Positions 52,738 through 60,962 of a DNA stretch of 64,000 nucleotides are shown one piece after another; the stretch's first letter is position 1, and the number at the start of each line of letters is the position of its first letter. The translations under genes and the position numbers were made by a program. A model generated the notes under the pieces. It saw nothing but the letters and a program-made list of their open reading frames with translations. It made no database searches and was not told the origin of the DNA. The DNA is taken from the NCBI GenBank assembly GCA_001898965.1, contig MKVW01000004.1:1-64000 (forward strand), given 5' to 3'. This DNA comes from Rhizobiales bacterium 62-17 (GTDB lineage: Bacteria > Pseudomonadota > Alphaproteobacteria > Rhizobiales > Beijerinckiaceae).

Positions 52738-53802
52738 TCATCCCACCTCCGGCCCCTTCCCCGCCTCCGGCTTAAACTCCGCCAGCGGTTTCTCGCCTGC
52801 CTTCAAACTCTCCAGATAAGCCTCGGTGAAATCCATCTTGATTTCGGTCCACAGCGGCAGGTGGTCGGACATCTGCCATGTCCGCCATTTTTTGTAAGCC
52901 GCCGCATCGGTCTTGGCCGGCTTGCCGGTCTTGGTCTTCTTCGGCATCGCCGCTTTATAGGCCGCGAAATCCGCCTCGCGGAACACATAGTCCTGCCAGG
53001 GGAAGTTGCCGGCCTTGCGGATTTCGACGAGCTTGTTTTGCGTGCGCAGCGCGATCTGGTCGTAATAATGCGCGCTCGCCAAAGCGGTGGGCTTGCGCAA
53101 TTGTGCCGGCACTTCGAAGCCGCCGCCTAAAAGCGCGTTCATCGTCGGATCGGTCGGATTGAGGATGTTGAAATCGCCGAGCAGAATGTAAGTCTCGCCG
53201 TCCTTCTTCTGCCGTGCCGTGAAGAAATTGGCGATGTCGGATATCTCGCGCTTGCGCTTGGTCGTATCCGCGGCCGAGCCATAATAGATATGCACGGTGC
53301 AGAGATTGAACTTGAACCAGCCGGCCTGGAAGGCGACGAGAAAAGGCGTGCGGTTGAACTGCGGCTGATCCACGCCTTTCTTCGCCGGCAGCACGATCTC
53401 GCCCGCCATATGGCGAAACCTGATCTTGCGCGTGTCGAAGACGAAGGCGAGCCGCTCCATATTGCCGCTCTGATCGGTGACGATATAGTCCCAATGCGGT
53501 CCGAGCAGGCGCATCACCTGCTGAAACTCCGCCATGTCCTCGTTCACCTCCTGCACGGCGACGAGATCGAAGGCGGAGATCACCTCGGCGATATAAAGCA
53601 GGGTCTCCGGCAGGCGCGGCGACGGATTGAGCCGATGCCCGCCAAAATCGCGGATGTTCCACGTGGCGAGATGAAAGCTGTCCTGTTTGTTGTTGGGCGA
53701 GACATTTTGCGCGAGCCCGGCGCGCAAGGCCAGCAGGCGATCAATCGCGCGATCGCGCGCCCCCGTATCCTGCCAGAACCGCAGCCCGGAATATTGAACC
53801 AT
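52738..53802 (-). CDS. Endonuclease/exonuclease/phosphatase-family protein
   Basis: A 354-residue EEP-fold protein. HLATWNIRDFGG (metal-binding Asn), VAVQEVNED (catalytic Glu), FVFDTRKIRF, TVHIYYG, YILLGDFNILNP (Asp and Asn) and QMSDHLPLWTEIKMD (catalytic His) are all in order, so it should be a Mg-dependent phosphoesterase. Whether it acts on DNA, a nucleotide or a phospholipid is not evident. There is no signal peptide. The C-terminal tail is Lys/Glu-rich. It is convergent with the Gabija-like pair and has normal regional GC. Confidence 0.82.
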   Translation of the reverse strand: MVQYSGLRFWQDTGARDRAIDRLLALRAGLAQNVSPNNKQDSFHLATWNIRDFGGHRLNPSPRLPETLLYIAEVISAFDLVAVQEVNEDMAEFQQVMRLLGPHWDYIVTDQSGNMERLAFVFDTRKIRFRHMAGEIVLPAKKGVDQPQFNRTPFLVAFQAGWFKFNLCTVHIYYGSAADTTKRKREISDIANFFTARQKKDGETYILLGDFNILNPTDPTMNALLGGGFEVPAQLRKPTALASAHYYDQIALRTQNKLVEIRKAGNFPWQDYVFREADFAAYKAAMPKKTKTGKPAKTDAAAYKKWRTWQMSDHLPLWTEIKMDFTEAYLESLKAGEKPLAEFKPEAGKGPEVG

Positions 53803-53863
53803 CGCAGCCCCCACTGTGAGCAGAGGAAAGTGTAGCAGAATGCAGGGGGTTGAAAATCCCTTG

Positions 53864-53942
53864 AGGCCGCAGCCTCCGTGTCATCCCGGACGCGCTGAAA
53901 GCGCGATCCGGGAACCAGGGGCGAGTGGTAGAGCCCATCGAT
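53864..53942. repeat. Element R3, left arm
   Basis: This arm reads AGGCCGCAGCCTCCGTGTCA, then TCCCGGAC, a small GC hairpin, GATCCGGGAACCAGGGGCG and AGTGGTAGAG, ending in CATCGAT. Its near inverse lies at 54261-54345. Between the two arms there is only the GIY-YIG gene. Four bases separate the arm from the gene's stop codon. Confidence 0.85.
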
Positions 53943-53946
53943 AGTC

Positions 53947-54240
53947 CTAGCCGTTCAACGTCTCATACAAATCATTCCACTGCGGATTGGCCGTCTCGAT
54001 CAGTTGCAGCTTCCAGTCCCGGCGCCACCGTTTGAGTTTCTTCTCGCGTGCGATCGCATCGTCGATCTCGCTATGCTCCTCGTACCAAACGAGCTTCGAA
54101 ACGTCGTGGCGGGCCGTGAAACCAGGGGCGGCTTTCGTCTTATGCTCATGCACGCGTCGGACAAGATCATTGCTCACACCGGTGTAAAGCGTACCGTTGC
54201 GACCACTCGCGAGAATGTAAACCCAATAAGACTGCGGCAT
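53947..54240 (-). CDS. Small GIY-YIG endonuclease inside a palindromic element
   Basis: A 97-residue single-domain GIY-YIG nuclease (YhbQ/UPF0213 type). YWVYILASGRNGTLYTGVSNDLVRRVHEHK carries the GIY-YIG strands (VYIL and YTG), the catalytic Arg and His; the acidic metal residue is likely the Glu in AIAREKKLKRWRRDWK, and NPQWNDLYE forms the usual end. Such proteins cut DNA. The gene is enclosed by two inverted arms of a repeat that also exists without a gene at 55071-55256, which suggests that the nuclease belongs to the element, perhaps helping it spread (inference). Confidence 0.87.
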   Translation of the reverse strand: MPQSYWVYILASGRNGTLYTGVSNDLVRRVHEHKTKAAPGFTARHDVSKLVWYEEHSEIDDAIAREKKLKRWRRDWKLQLIETANPQWNDLYETLNG

Positions 54241-54260
54241 GGGTGGATTCTTGATGGCTT

Positions 54261-54345
54261 CATCGATGCCTCAGTCTACCACACGCCCCTGGATCCCGGA
54301 TCACCTGCTGCGCAGGTGTCCGGGATGACACCAAGGCTGCGGCCT
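54261..54345. repeat. Element R3, right arm
   Basis: The inverse of the left arm: CATCGATG, CTACCACACGCCCCTGGAT, CCCGGATC, the hairpin CACCTGCTGCGCAGGTG, TCCGGGATGACACC and AAGGCTGCGGCCT. Outside the hairpin loop, almost all positions match the left arm. It begins 20 bases upstream of the GIY-YIG start, so the arm may also carry or influence the promoter of that gene. Confidence 0.85.
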
Positions 54346-54444
54346 AGGCTTCACCCGAAGCCAACTTTGCCACCGCCGCCCCGCCCCACCCTCGCCACGA
54401 TCACAACCGATCTTGCCCGCTCCTTCCTCTCCGGGGACTCTGCA

Positions 54445-55053
54445 ATGTTTTCACGACGACGTTTACTCGCCGCCGCTGGCGGCCTGGCCGCGCTCGACCT
54501 GGTGCCGGCCACGGCCGCCCCCGCCGAGCCATGGGCGAAGAAACTGTTGCAGGCGGCGCAGGCGCAGATTGGCGTCACCACGCGCTATGCGCCAGCCTAT
54601 GCGCGCATCGGCTTTCCCAATGGCGACGTGCCGCGCGAGGGCGGGGTGTGCACCGATGTGATCATCCGCGCCTATCGCGATGCCTTCGCGCGCGATCTCC
54701 AGCAATTGGTCCATCGCGACATGGCGGCGAATTTCGCGCTCTATCCCAAGACATGGGGGCTCAGCCGGCCTGACCCCAATATCGATCACCGCCGCGTCGG
54801 CAATCTGCAAACCTTCCTGCGCCGTCACGGCCGCGCTTTGCCCGTGACGCGCGTCGCCACCGATTACGCGCCGGGCGATATCTACACCTGCCTGCTGCCC
54901 GGCAACCTGCCGCATATCGGCTTCGTCGCCGACAAAGCCGGCAGCGATGGCGCGACGCCTTTGATCATCCACAACATCGGCCAGGGCGCACGCCTGGAAA
55001 ACCGCCTGTTCGACTTCCCCCTCACCGGCCACTACCGCTATCCGGTGGCGTGA
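54445..55053 (+). CDS. DUF1287 secreted protein
   Basis: A 202-residue protein with a twin-arginine-type start (MFSRRRLLAAAGGLAALDLV) and cleavage near ATAAPA. The DUF1287 domain shows GVTTRYAPAYARIGFPNGDVPREGGVCTDVIIRAYR, with an exposed Cys, RPDPNIDHRRVGNLQTFL, YAPGDIYTCLLPGNLPHIGFV and PLIIHNIGQGA. The Cys/His arrangement is NlpC/P60-like, so a cell-wall amidase role is plausible but unproven. I chose ATG at 54445 because the frame upstream overlaps the GIY-YIG gene and repeat. Confidence 0.87.
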   Translation: MFSRRRLLAAAGGLAALDLVPATAAPAEPWAKKLLQAAQAQIGVTTRYAPAYARIGFPNGDVPREGGVCTDVIIRAYRDAFARDLQQLVHRDMAANFALYPKTWGLSRPDPNIDHRRVGNLQTFLRRHGRALPVTRVATDYAPGDIYTCLLPGNLPHIGFVADKAGSDGATPLIIHNIGQGARLENRLFDFPLTGHYRYPVA

Positions 55054-55070
55054 GATGGCCAATACGCCGA

Positions 55071-55256
55071 AGCCTTCGTGTCATCCCCGACAGCCGCGCA
55101 GCGGCTGAGCGGGGATCCAGGGGCAAATGGTAGAATAATGATCGGACCTGCGGCGCTCGATCGTCACGCCGCGCTTTACCACTCGCCCCTGGATTCCCGC
55201 TCGCGCCGATGTCTAAAAATTTTGGCGCGTCGGGAATGACACGAAGGCTGCGGCCC
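55071..55256. repeat. Palindromic intergenic element R4 (no gene inside)
   Basis: The left arm (55071-55134: AGCCTTCGTGTCATCCCCGA, hairpin, GGGGATCCAGGGGCAAATGG, TAGA) and the inverted right arm (55175-55256: TTTACCACTCGCCCCTGGAT, hairpin with AAAATTTT, GGGAATGACACGAAGGCTGC, GGCC) are separated by about 40 bases. The arms match those of R3, but no gene lies between. The right arm reaches the stop codon of the flavoprotein gene. Confidence 0.87.
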
Positions 55257-56776
55257 TAACCTATTCCATACCGCCCCGGCGCGATGACGCCGTTGGGATC
55301 AAGCGCCTGTTTGATGCCGTTGCAGGCGCCCTGAAAGCTCGCCGCCGTCTGCTGCATGTGGAAGGCGTGATAATCGATCGGCGCGCGGCCGACGAAGACG
55401 CCACGGCTCGCCACCGCTTCCGACATTTTCTTGTAGCAGGCATCGGCGCGCTGGCGCTCGTCCTCATCCTCGCGATTGAAGACGATGACATGCAGGCCGC
55501 GCGCAAAACGGGCGCTGCACACATTCATCACCATGTAATCGAGGCCGTTATCCTCATAAATCTTGCGGCACAAAGCCTGGAATTCGTTGGCAACCTTGCC
55601 GTCCATCGGCGTGCCCGGCAGGAACCAGGTGTTGCCGCCGCCCGGCCGCCATTTCAACAAGCCCAGTTCGCCATGGCTCGGCACGCCGGAGAAAGCGTTG
55701 ATCGCCACCTGCAACGGCCCGATCGCCTGCGCTTCCTCATGCGAAATGTATCTCGCCTTGCCGGAACGCTCGAAGACATCGCGCACGCGCCGGATCATCG
55801 GTTCCACCGCCTCGGCGCTGGCGCCATAGAACGCGCCGGAGACGGTCCAAGCGCCAAGGCCATGGCGCTCACGTAACGCGCGGCGGCCCTCATCGCTCAT
55901 CGCCTTGCGCGGGTTCGCCCGATATTCAGGGCTCTCGCCTTCCGAGCCGCAGAGATAAAGATCGTTGGCGAGGCGAAACAAAGTCGGCACGAAATTCGAC
56001 ATTTTCAGCGGCCGGCACAGTTCGACGATTTCTTCCAGATCGCCGTCGTCGGGAAAGGCGAAGTGGAAACTGCGCACCGCCGGCGGGCGCGGCATCAGCC
56101 ACATGCCCATGCGGGTGACGATGCCATAGTTCGATTGCGCGAACAGGCCGTCGATCACAGGCCCATAGGAATATTTCGACGTGTGCCAATTGGTCGGCGT
56201 GTCGCTCGCCAGCGCCCCGTCGCCCGTGCGCAGGATATCGCCATTGCCGAGCACCACTTCCATGCCGCAGGCGGTGCCGAAATGATCGAAGTAAGGCCCG
56301 TAGCCGGCGCCCTTGTCGAGCGCATTGCCGATGACGCCGCCTTGCGGCGGGCCGGAGGTGACATCGACCATGTAGCGATTGCCGAGCCGCACCAGCTCGT
56401 CATGCATCATCTGATAGCTGACGCCCGGCTCCACCACCGCATAGCCCAGCCGCTCGCTGACTTCGAGAACACGGTTCATCCGCGCGCCAAGATCGACCAC
56501 CACCTGGCCCGCCAACGTGGCCGAGCGGCTGCCGAGGCCGATGTTGTTACCGGTGCTGATCGGATAGAGCGGAATCTTGTGCGCGTTGGCCGCCTTGACG
56601 ATGGCCTGCACATGCTGTGTCGACGAGGGAGTGACCACCGCCGCCGGCGGCCGGTCGCCGCCCGGCATGGTGTTTTCGCCATAACGCGCGATCGTCTCAG
56701 CGCTGACATTAACCGCATCAGGGCCGACATCGCGGGCCACGTCTTTCAGAAAAGCTTCGAGTGCTGCGGCGTTCAT
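55256..56776 (-). CDS. VAO/PCMH-type FAD-linked oxidase
   Basis: A 506-residue flavoprotein of the vanillyl-alcohol oxidase/4-cresol dehydrogenase group. The PCMH FAD domain shows VVTPSSTQHVQAIVKAANAH, PISTGNNIGLGSRSATLAGQVVVDL (PP loop) and YAVVEPGVSYQMMHDEL; the cap domain runs from about residue 250 and the end GVIAPGRYGI is family-typical. It should oxidise an aromatic alcohol, a phenol or a 2-hydroxy acid. The gene begins 13 bases after an Fe-S protein gene of GlcF type, an uncommon partner for this flavoprotein class. Confidence 0.86.
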   Translation of the reverse strand: MNAAALEAFLKDVARDVGPDAVNVSAETIARYGENTMPGGDRPPAAVVTPSSTQHVQAIVKAANAHKIPLYPISTGNNIGLGSRSATLAGQVVVDLGARMNRVLEVSERLGYAVVEPGVSYQMMHDELVRLGNRYMVDVTSGPPQGGVIGNALDKGAGYGPYFDHFGTACGMEVVLGNGDILRTGDGALASDTPTNWHTSKYSYGPVIDGLFAQSNYGIVTRMGMWLMPRPPAVRSFHFAFPDDGDLEEIVELCRPLKMSNFVPTLFRLANDLYLCGSEGESPEYRANPRKAMSDEGRRALRERHGLGAWTVSGAFYGASAEAVEPMIRRVRDVFERSGKARYISHEEAQAIGPLQVAINAFSGVPSHGELGLLKWRPGGGNTWFLPGTPMDGKVANEFQALCRKIYEDNGLDYMVMNVCSARFARGLHVIVFNREDEDERQRADACYKKMSEAVASRGVFVGRAPIDYHAFHMQQTAASFQGACNGIKQALDPNGVIAPGRYGIG

Positions 56777-56789
56777 GCGCTCCTCCCAA

Positions 56790-58145
56790 TTACCAGAAAT
56801 TGTCGCCGCCGCTCGGCGGCTCGTCCTTGATCGCCACGGGCGACGGTGGCGCACGCAGCGAGCGGCCCTGCAAGGCCGGCGGCATCGGGCCGCCCGTCGC
56901 CCAGTCGAGCAGTTCCACCGTGTGAACGATGGGCAACGGCAGATAGCGGCCGATCTGCATCATGCAGCCGATATTGCCCGTCGCCAGGATGTCGGGATCG
57001 GCGCCGGTGATATGCGCGGCCTTGCGCCGCCCCAATTGCGCGGCCATCTCCGGATGCAGCAGATTATAAGTGCCAGCCGAACCGCAGCAGAAATGCTTTT
57101 CCGCGATGTCCTGCACGCGATAGCCCGCCGCCTGCAACAGATCGCGCGGCGGCCGGATCACCTTCTGCACATGCTGCATGGAACAGGGATCGTGATAGGC
57201 GATTTTATAAGCGCGGGTCTCCACCGGCGCCTGCAAGCCGAGCCGCGCCAGAAATTCGGTGACGTCGCACGCGAGCGCCGCCACGGCGCGCGCCGGTGCG
57301 GCCATGTCGGCATCGCGCGCGAACAGATGGCCATAGTCCTTCACCGTCGTGCCGCAGCCCGATGCGTTGACGATGACAGCATCAAGGCCTTCGCCCGCAA
57401 TCTCGCGCTGCCATGCCAGCACATTGGCCCGCGCCGAGGCCTTGGCATCCTGCTCCCGGCCCATATGCAAGGTGAGTGAGCCGCAACAGCCGGCCTCTTG
57501 GGCGATCACCACGTCGCAGCCATGCCGTTGCAACAGGCGGATGGTCGCCGCATTGATGGCACCGTTCAAAACCTGCTGCGCGCAACCCGCCAGCAAAGCG
57601 ACGCGCGCCCGCCGCTTACCCTCAGCCTTGAACACCTGCGGCGGCAGAATGTCCGTCACCGTCTCATCCGGCACCATGTCGAGCAGCGGCCGCAACGGCG
57701 CTGGCATCACGCCGCGTAGCGGCTTGCCCAGACGGCCCAACATCAACGCACCGCGAAAACGCTGCGGATATGGCAGGATGCGCGCCAACGTCGCCCGCAG
57801 CAGGCGCGCAGCCGGCGCACGCCGATAATTTTCTTCGATATAGATGCGGGCACGATCGATCAGGTGCACATAATCGACCTTCGCCGCGCAGGTGGTCATG
57901 CACGACAGGCACGAGAGGCAATTGTCGAGATGTAAAACCGTCTCGGGTTTCGGCGCCCCGCCCTGCTCGAGCATTTCTCGGATGAGATCGATGCGCCCGC
58001 GCGGCGCTTCATTCTCGTCGCGGGTCAGAACGTAAGTCGGGCAGGCATTGGTGCAGAAGCCATAATGAACGCAGGTTTCGAGAATGGCATTGGCTTCGGC
58101 GATGTCGGGCCGCTCAAGCTGTTCAGGGGTGAAATGGGTGCGCAT
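56790..58145 (-). CDS. GlcF-like iron-sulfur protein (CCG domain)
   Basis: A 451-residue electron-transfer protein of the glycolate oxidase GlcF/LutA type. Two [4Fe-4S] motifs are near the N-terminus (CVHYGFCTNACPTY and CLSCLSCMTTCAAK) and two CCG cysteine-rich domains follow (EAGCCGSLT and FCCGSAGTYN). It takes electrons from a flavoprotein subunit and passes them to the quinone pool at the inner membrane. The ATG at 58145 is chosen. The AraC gene is divergent; the GlcD-like flavoprotein lies beyond it on the other strand and may be an alternative partner. Confidence 0.92.
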   Translation of the reverse strand: MRTHFTPEQLERPDIAEANAILETCVHYGFCTNACPTYVLTRDENEAPRGRIDLIREMLEQGGAPKPETVLHLDNCLSCLSCMTTCAAKVDYVHLIDRARIYIEENYRRAPAARLLRATLARILPYPQRFRGALMLGRLGKPLRGVMPAPLRPLLDMVPDETVTDILPPQVFKAEGKRRARVALLAGCAQQVLNGAINAATIRLLQRHGCDVVIAQEAGCCGSLTLHMGREQDAKASARANVLAWQREIAGEGLDAVIVNASGCGTTVKDYGHLFARDADMAAPARAVAALACDVTEFLARLGLQAPVETRAYKIAYHDPCSMQHVQKVIRPPRDLLQAAGYRVQDIAEKHFCCGSAGTYNLLHPEMAAQLGRRKAAHITGADPDILATGNIGCMMQIGRYLPLPIVHTVELLDWATGGPMPPALQGRSLRAPPSPVAIKDEPPSGGDNFW

Positions 58146-58303
58146 GCCGTGCCGCTTCGTTGATGGGGCACTTTTGCAGACCGACTCCCACCGGGCTTGG
58201 ACATGAGCGCAGGCGATTTGACCGTCCGCGCAGCCCAAATGCATATATTTCAGGCTTGAAATTTCGTGTAAGCTCCTGCCAGCGTAAGCGAGAAAGCAGT
58301 GGG

Positions 58304-59254
58304 ATGGCTGTGACGGGCGCGACCAACGAGACTTGGACGACAGAGACCGTGCGGACGGTGGATCGCCTGGCCTACTGGCGCGAAATCGTCTGCCAGACCA
58401 TTCTCAACGTCTCGCCCGAAAGCGAAGCCCAGCCCGCTTTCCAAGCCAGCATCGCCGCGCACAATTACGGCGCCTTCAAAGTGGCGCAGTTTCGCTCGCA
58501 GCGTCACCGCATCCTGCGCCGGCCGCAGCATATCCGGCGCGAGGATGAGCCGACCTATCTGGTGAGCCTGCAGGTGGCCGGGCAAAGTCTCATCGCCCAG
58601 GACGAAACGCGCTTCGCCCTTAATCCCGGCGAAATCGCCATCATGGACAGCCGCCGGCCATTCGAGATGCGCTTCGAGGCGCCGGTGCAGCGGCTGATCG
58701 CCATTATTCCGAGCACCGTTTTGGAGCCGCGCATTCCGCGGCTGAAGCGCGCACGCACCCTCAAGATCGAGACGAGCGCGCCCTATGCCGCGATGACGCA
58801 GCAGCATATCCGCCAACTGGTGGGGAGCGATGCCTTGCCTGGCATCGAAGCGCATCTGCTCGTCGAAAATCTCTACAATCTCCTGGCGCTTTCTACCCGG
58901 AGTGAAGATGCCGGGCGGCCCGACCACGAAGTGCAACTCGAAAACATCCTCGCCTTCTGCCGCAGCAATCTGTTCAATCCGGAACTTTCGCCGGCACTGG
59001 TCGCGCGCGGTTTCGGCATTTCGCTACGCACATTGCACAAACGCTTCGAAAGCACCGGACTGAGCTTTGGCGACTGGGTGACCGAGCGACGCTTGGAAAG
59101 CTGCCGCGAAGCGCTGAGCGACCCACACCAAATCGACCAGAACATTTCCCAGATCGCCTATCGTGCCGGTTTCAACGACCTCTCGCATTTCTGCCGGCTC
59201 TTCAAGCGCCGCTATGGCGTGAGCGCCAGCGCCTGGCGCGGTCGCCGCAATTAA
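58304..59254 (+). CDS. AraC-family transcriptional regulator
   Basis: A 316-residue activator. The N-terminal cupin-like ligand domain (AraC_binding_2, FeaR-like; AYWREIVCQTILNVSPE, LVSLQVAGQSLIAQDETRF) is followed by two helix-turn-helix units (LSPALVARGFGISLRTLHKRFE and NISQIAYRAGFNDLSHFCRLFKRRYGVS), which end the protein. It lies between the GlcF/VAO genes (minus) and the GlcD-like gene (plus) and is the obvious regulator of both. ATG at 58304 is preferred; upstream codons to 58160 look non-coding. Confidence 0.9.
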   Translation: MAVTGATNETWTTETVRTVDRLAYWREIVCQTILNVSPESEAQPAFQASIAAHNYGAFKVAQFRSQRHRILRRPQHIRREDEPTYLVSLQVAGQSLIAQDETRFALNPGEIAIMDSRRPFEMRFEAPVQRLIAIIPSTVLEPRIPRLKRARTLKIETSAPYAAMTQQHIRQLVGSDALPGIEAHLLVENLYNLLALSTRSEDAGRPDHEVQLENILAFCRSNLFNPELSPALVARGFGISLRTLHKRFESTGLSFGDWVTERRLESCREALSDPHQIDQNISQIAYRAGFNDLSHFCRLFKRRYGVSASAWRGRRN

Positions 59255-59313
59255 GCGGATTGTTCCGCCGCGCCAACCCTTCTAATGTCCACTTTCGGCT
59301 CCGATCTCAGGAA

Positions 59314-60735
59314 ATGCTCTTGAACACGCACCAGACCATCACCGCGACGCGCCCGCCTCAAGCCGCCCTCGACACCGTGCGCGACGCCTTGGCCAAGAAA
59401 TTCGGCAATCGCTATTCGGCCAACGAGACCGTGCGCCAGCAACACGGCCACACCCTCACCTGGACGCCGACACAGGCACCCGATGCGGTGGTCTTCGCGC
59501 AGTCGACCGAGGAAGTGGCCGAGATCGTCAAGCTCTGCGCCTTAAATCGCGTGCCGGTCATTCCCTATGGCACGGGCACGTCGCTCGAAGGCCATGTCAA
59601 TGCGCCCTTTGGCGGCATCTGCATTGATCTGTCCCAGATGAAGCGTGTCGTCGCCGTTCATGCCGAAGACCTCAATGTCGTCGTCGAGCCCGGCATCACC
59701 CGCAAGGAGCTGAACGAATATCTGCGCGACACCGGCCTGTTCTTTCCCATCGATCCGGGCGCCGATGCCTCGGTCGGCGGCATGGTGTCGACGCGCGCGT
59801 CCGGTACCAATGCGGTGCGCTACGGCACGATGAAGGACAATGTGCTCTCGCTCACCGTGGTCATGCCCGATGGCGAGATCGTCAAGACGGCGAGCCGCGC
59901 CAAGAAATCCTCCGCCGGCTATGATCTCACCCGCCTGTTCGTCGGCGCCGAAGGCACGCTCGGCGTCATCACCGAAATCACCTTGCGCCTCTACGGCATT
60001 CCCGAAGCGATTTCGGCTGGTGTCTGCACCTTCCCCACGGTGCGCGCCTGTTGCGATGCCACCATCGCCACCATTCAAAGCGGCCTGCCGGTGGCACGCA
60101 TCGAACTGCTCGACGCCCTCATGGTCCACGCCGTCAACCTGCATTCCAAACTCGGCCTGCCGGAAGAGCCGATGCTGCTGCTGGAGTTTCACGGCACCGA
60201 TGCCAGCGTGAAGGAACAGGCGGAACGCTTCGGCGAGATCGCCCAGGAATTCGGCGGCGGCGATTTCGTCTGGGCCACCAAGCCGGAGGATCGCACGAAG
60301 CTCTGGCAGGCGCGCCACGATGGCTATTGGGCCGGTTTCACCCTGCGCCCCGGCGCCAAATCACTGGCCTCGGACGTCTGCGTGCCGATCTCGCGCCTGG
60401 CCGATTGCGTCGAGGAGACCTATCGCGACCTCGCCGAGGCGAAACTCGTCGCGCCGATCCTCGGCCATGTCGGCGACGGCAATTTCCACGTCAATCTTCT
60501 CGTCAACATGGACGATAAAGACGAAGTCGCTCGCACCGAGGCCTTCCTTGAGCGGCTTGTGCTGCGCGGCATCGCCATGGAAGGCACGTGCACCGGCGAA
60601 CATGGCGTCGGCCAGGCCAAGATGAAATATCTCCTCAAGGAACACTCGCCGGCAACGCTCGATCTGATGCGCACGCTCAAGCGCTCGATCGATCCCCTCA
60701 ACATCATGAATCCCGGCAAGGTGGTCAGCGTCTGA
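59314..60735 (+). CDS. FAD-linked D-lactate/2-hydroxy-acid dehydrogenase (GlcD/DLD type)
   Basis: A 473-residue flavoprotein. The PCMH FAD domain has VIPYGTGTSLEGHVNAPFGG and VVEPGITRKELNEYL, and FFPIDPGADASVGGMVSTRA; the FAD-oxidase C domain has GHVGDGNFHVNLLV and EGTCTGEHGVGQAKM, as in D-lactate dehydrogenases (cytochrome) and GlcD. It should oxidise D-lactate, glycolate or a similar acid to the oxo acid. The ATG at 59314 has CAGGAA upstream. The Bug gene and the two-component genes follow on the same strand after repeat R5. Confidence 0.92.
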   Translation: MLLNTHQTITATRPPQAALDTVRDALAKKFGNRYSANETVRQQHGHTLTWTPTQAPDAVVFAQSTEEVAEIVKLCALNRVPVIPYGTGTSLEGHVNAPFGGICIDLSQMKRVVAVHAEDLNVVVEPGITRKELNEYLRDTGLFFPIDPGADASVGGMVSTRASGTNAVRYGTMKDNVLSLTVVMPDGEIVKTASRAKKSSAGYDLTRLFVGAEGTLGVITEITLRLYGIPEAISAGVCTFPTVRACCDATIATIQSGLPVARIELLDALMVHAVNLHSKLGLPEEPMLLLEFHGTDASVKEQAERFGEIAQEFGGGDFVWATKPEDRTKLWQARHDGYWAGFTLRPGAKSLASDVCVPISRLADCVEETYRDLAEAKLVAPILGHVGDGNFHVNLLVNMDDKDEVARTEAFLERLVLRGIAMEGTCTGEHGVGQAKMKYLLKEHSPATLDLMRTLKRSIDPLNIMNPGKVVSV

Positions 60736-60753
60736 GATATCAATCAATGTTCA

Positions 60754-60928
60754 AAGGCCGAAACCTCGGCGTCATTCCGGATACTTGTGCAGCAAGTGAT
60801 CCGGCAGCCCGGGGGGCAAAGGCCGCGATGTTGCTGATGGATCGGGAGCGGCCATCAACCATGCAGCATTCTACTCTGTAGCCTCTTGATCCCGGATCGC
60901 CTGCGGCGCCCAGGATGACACCAAAATT
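60754..60928. repeat. Palindromic intergenic element R5 (degraded)
   Basis: The left part (AGGCCGAAACCTCGGCGTCA, TTCCGGAT...GATCCGG) and the right part (CTCTTGATCCCGGATCGCC, CAGGATGACACC) are recognisable inverse relatives of the R3 and R4 arms, but with more changes and a missing AGTGGTA box. It lies between the GlcD-like gene and the Bug gene. Confidence 0.65.
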
Positions 60929-60962
60929 TCGACGACACGTTCAAAATGAGGAGGAAAAGAAT

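Noticed and set aside
46755-60928. Palindromic elements considered as a CRISPR array or as rho-independent terminators
   Set aside because: The copies are far apart, of unequal length and without regular spacers, and most lack a T run. They are dispersed palindromic repeats.
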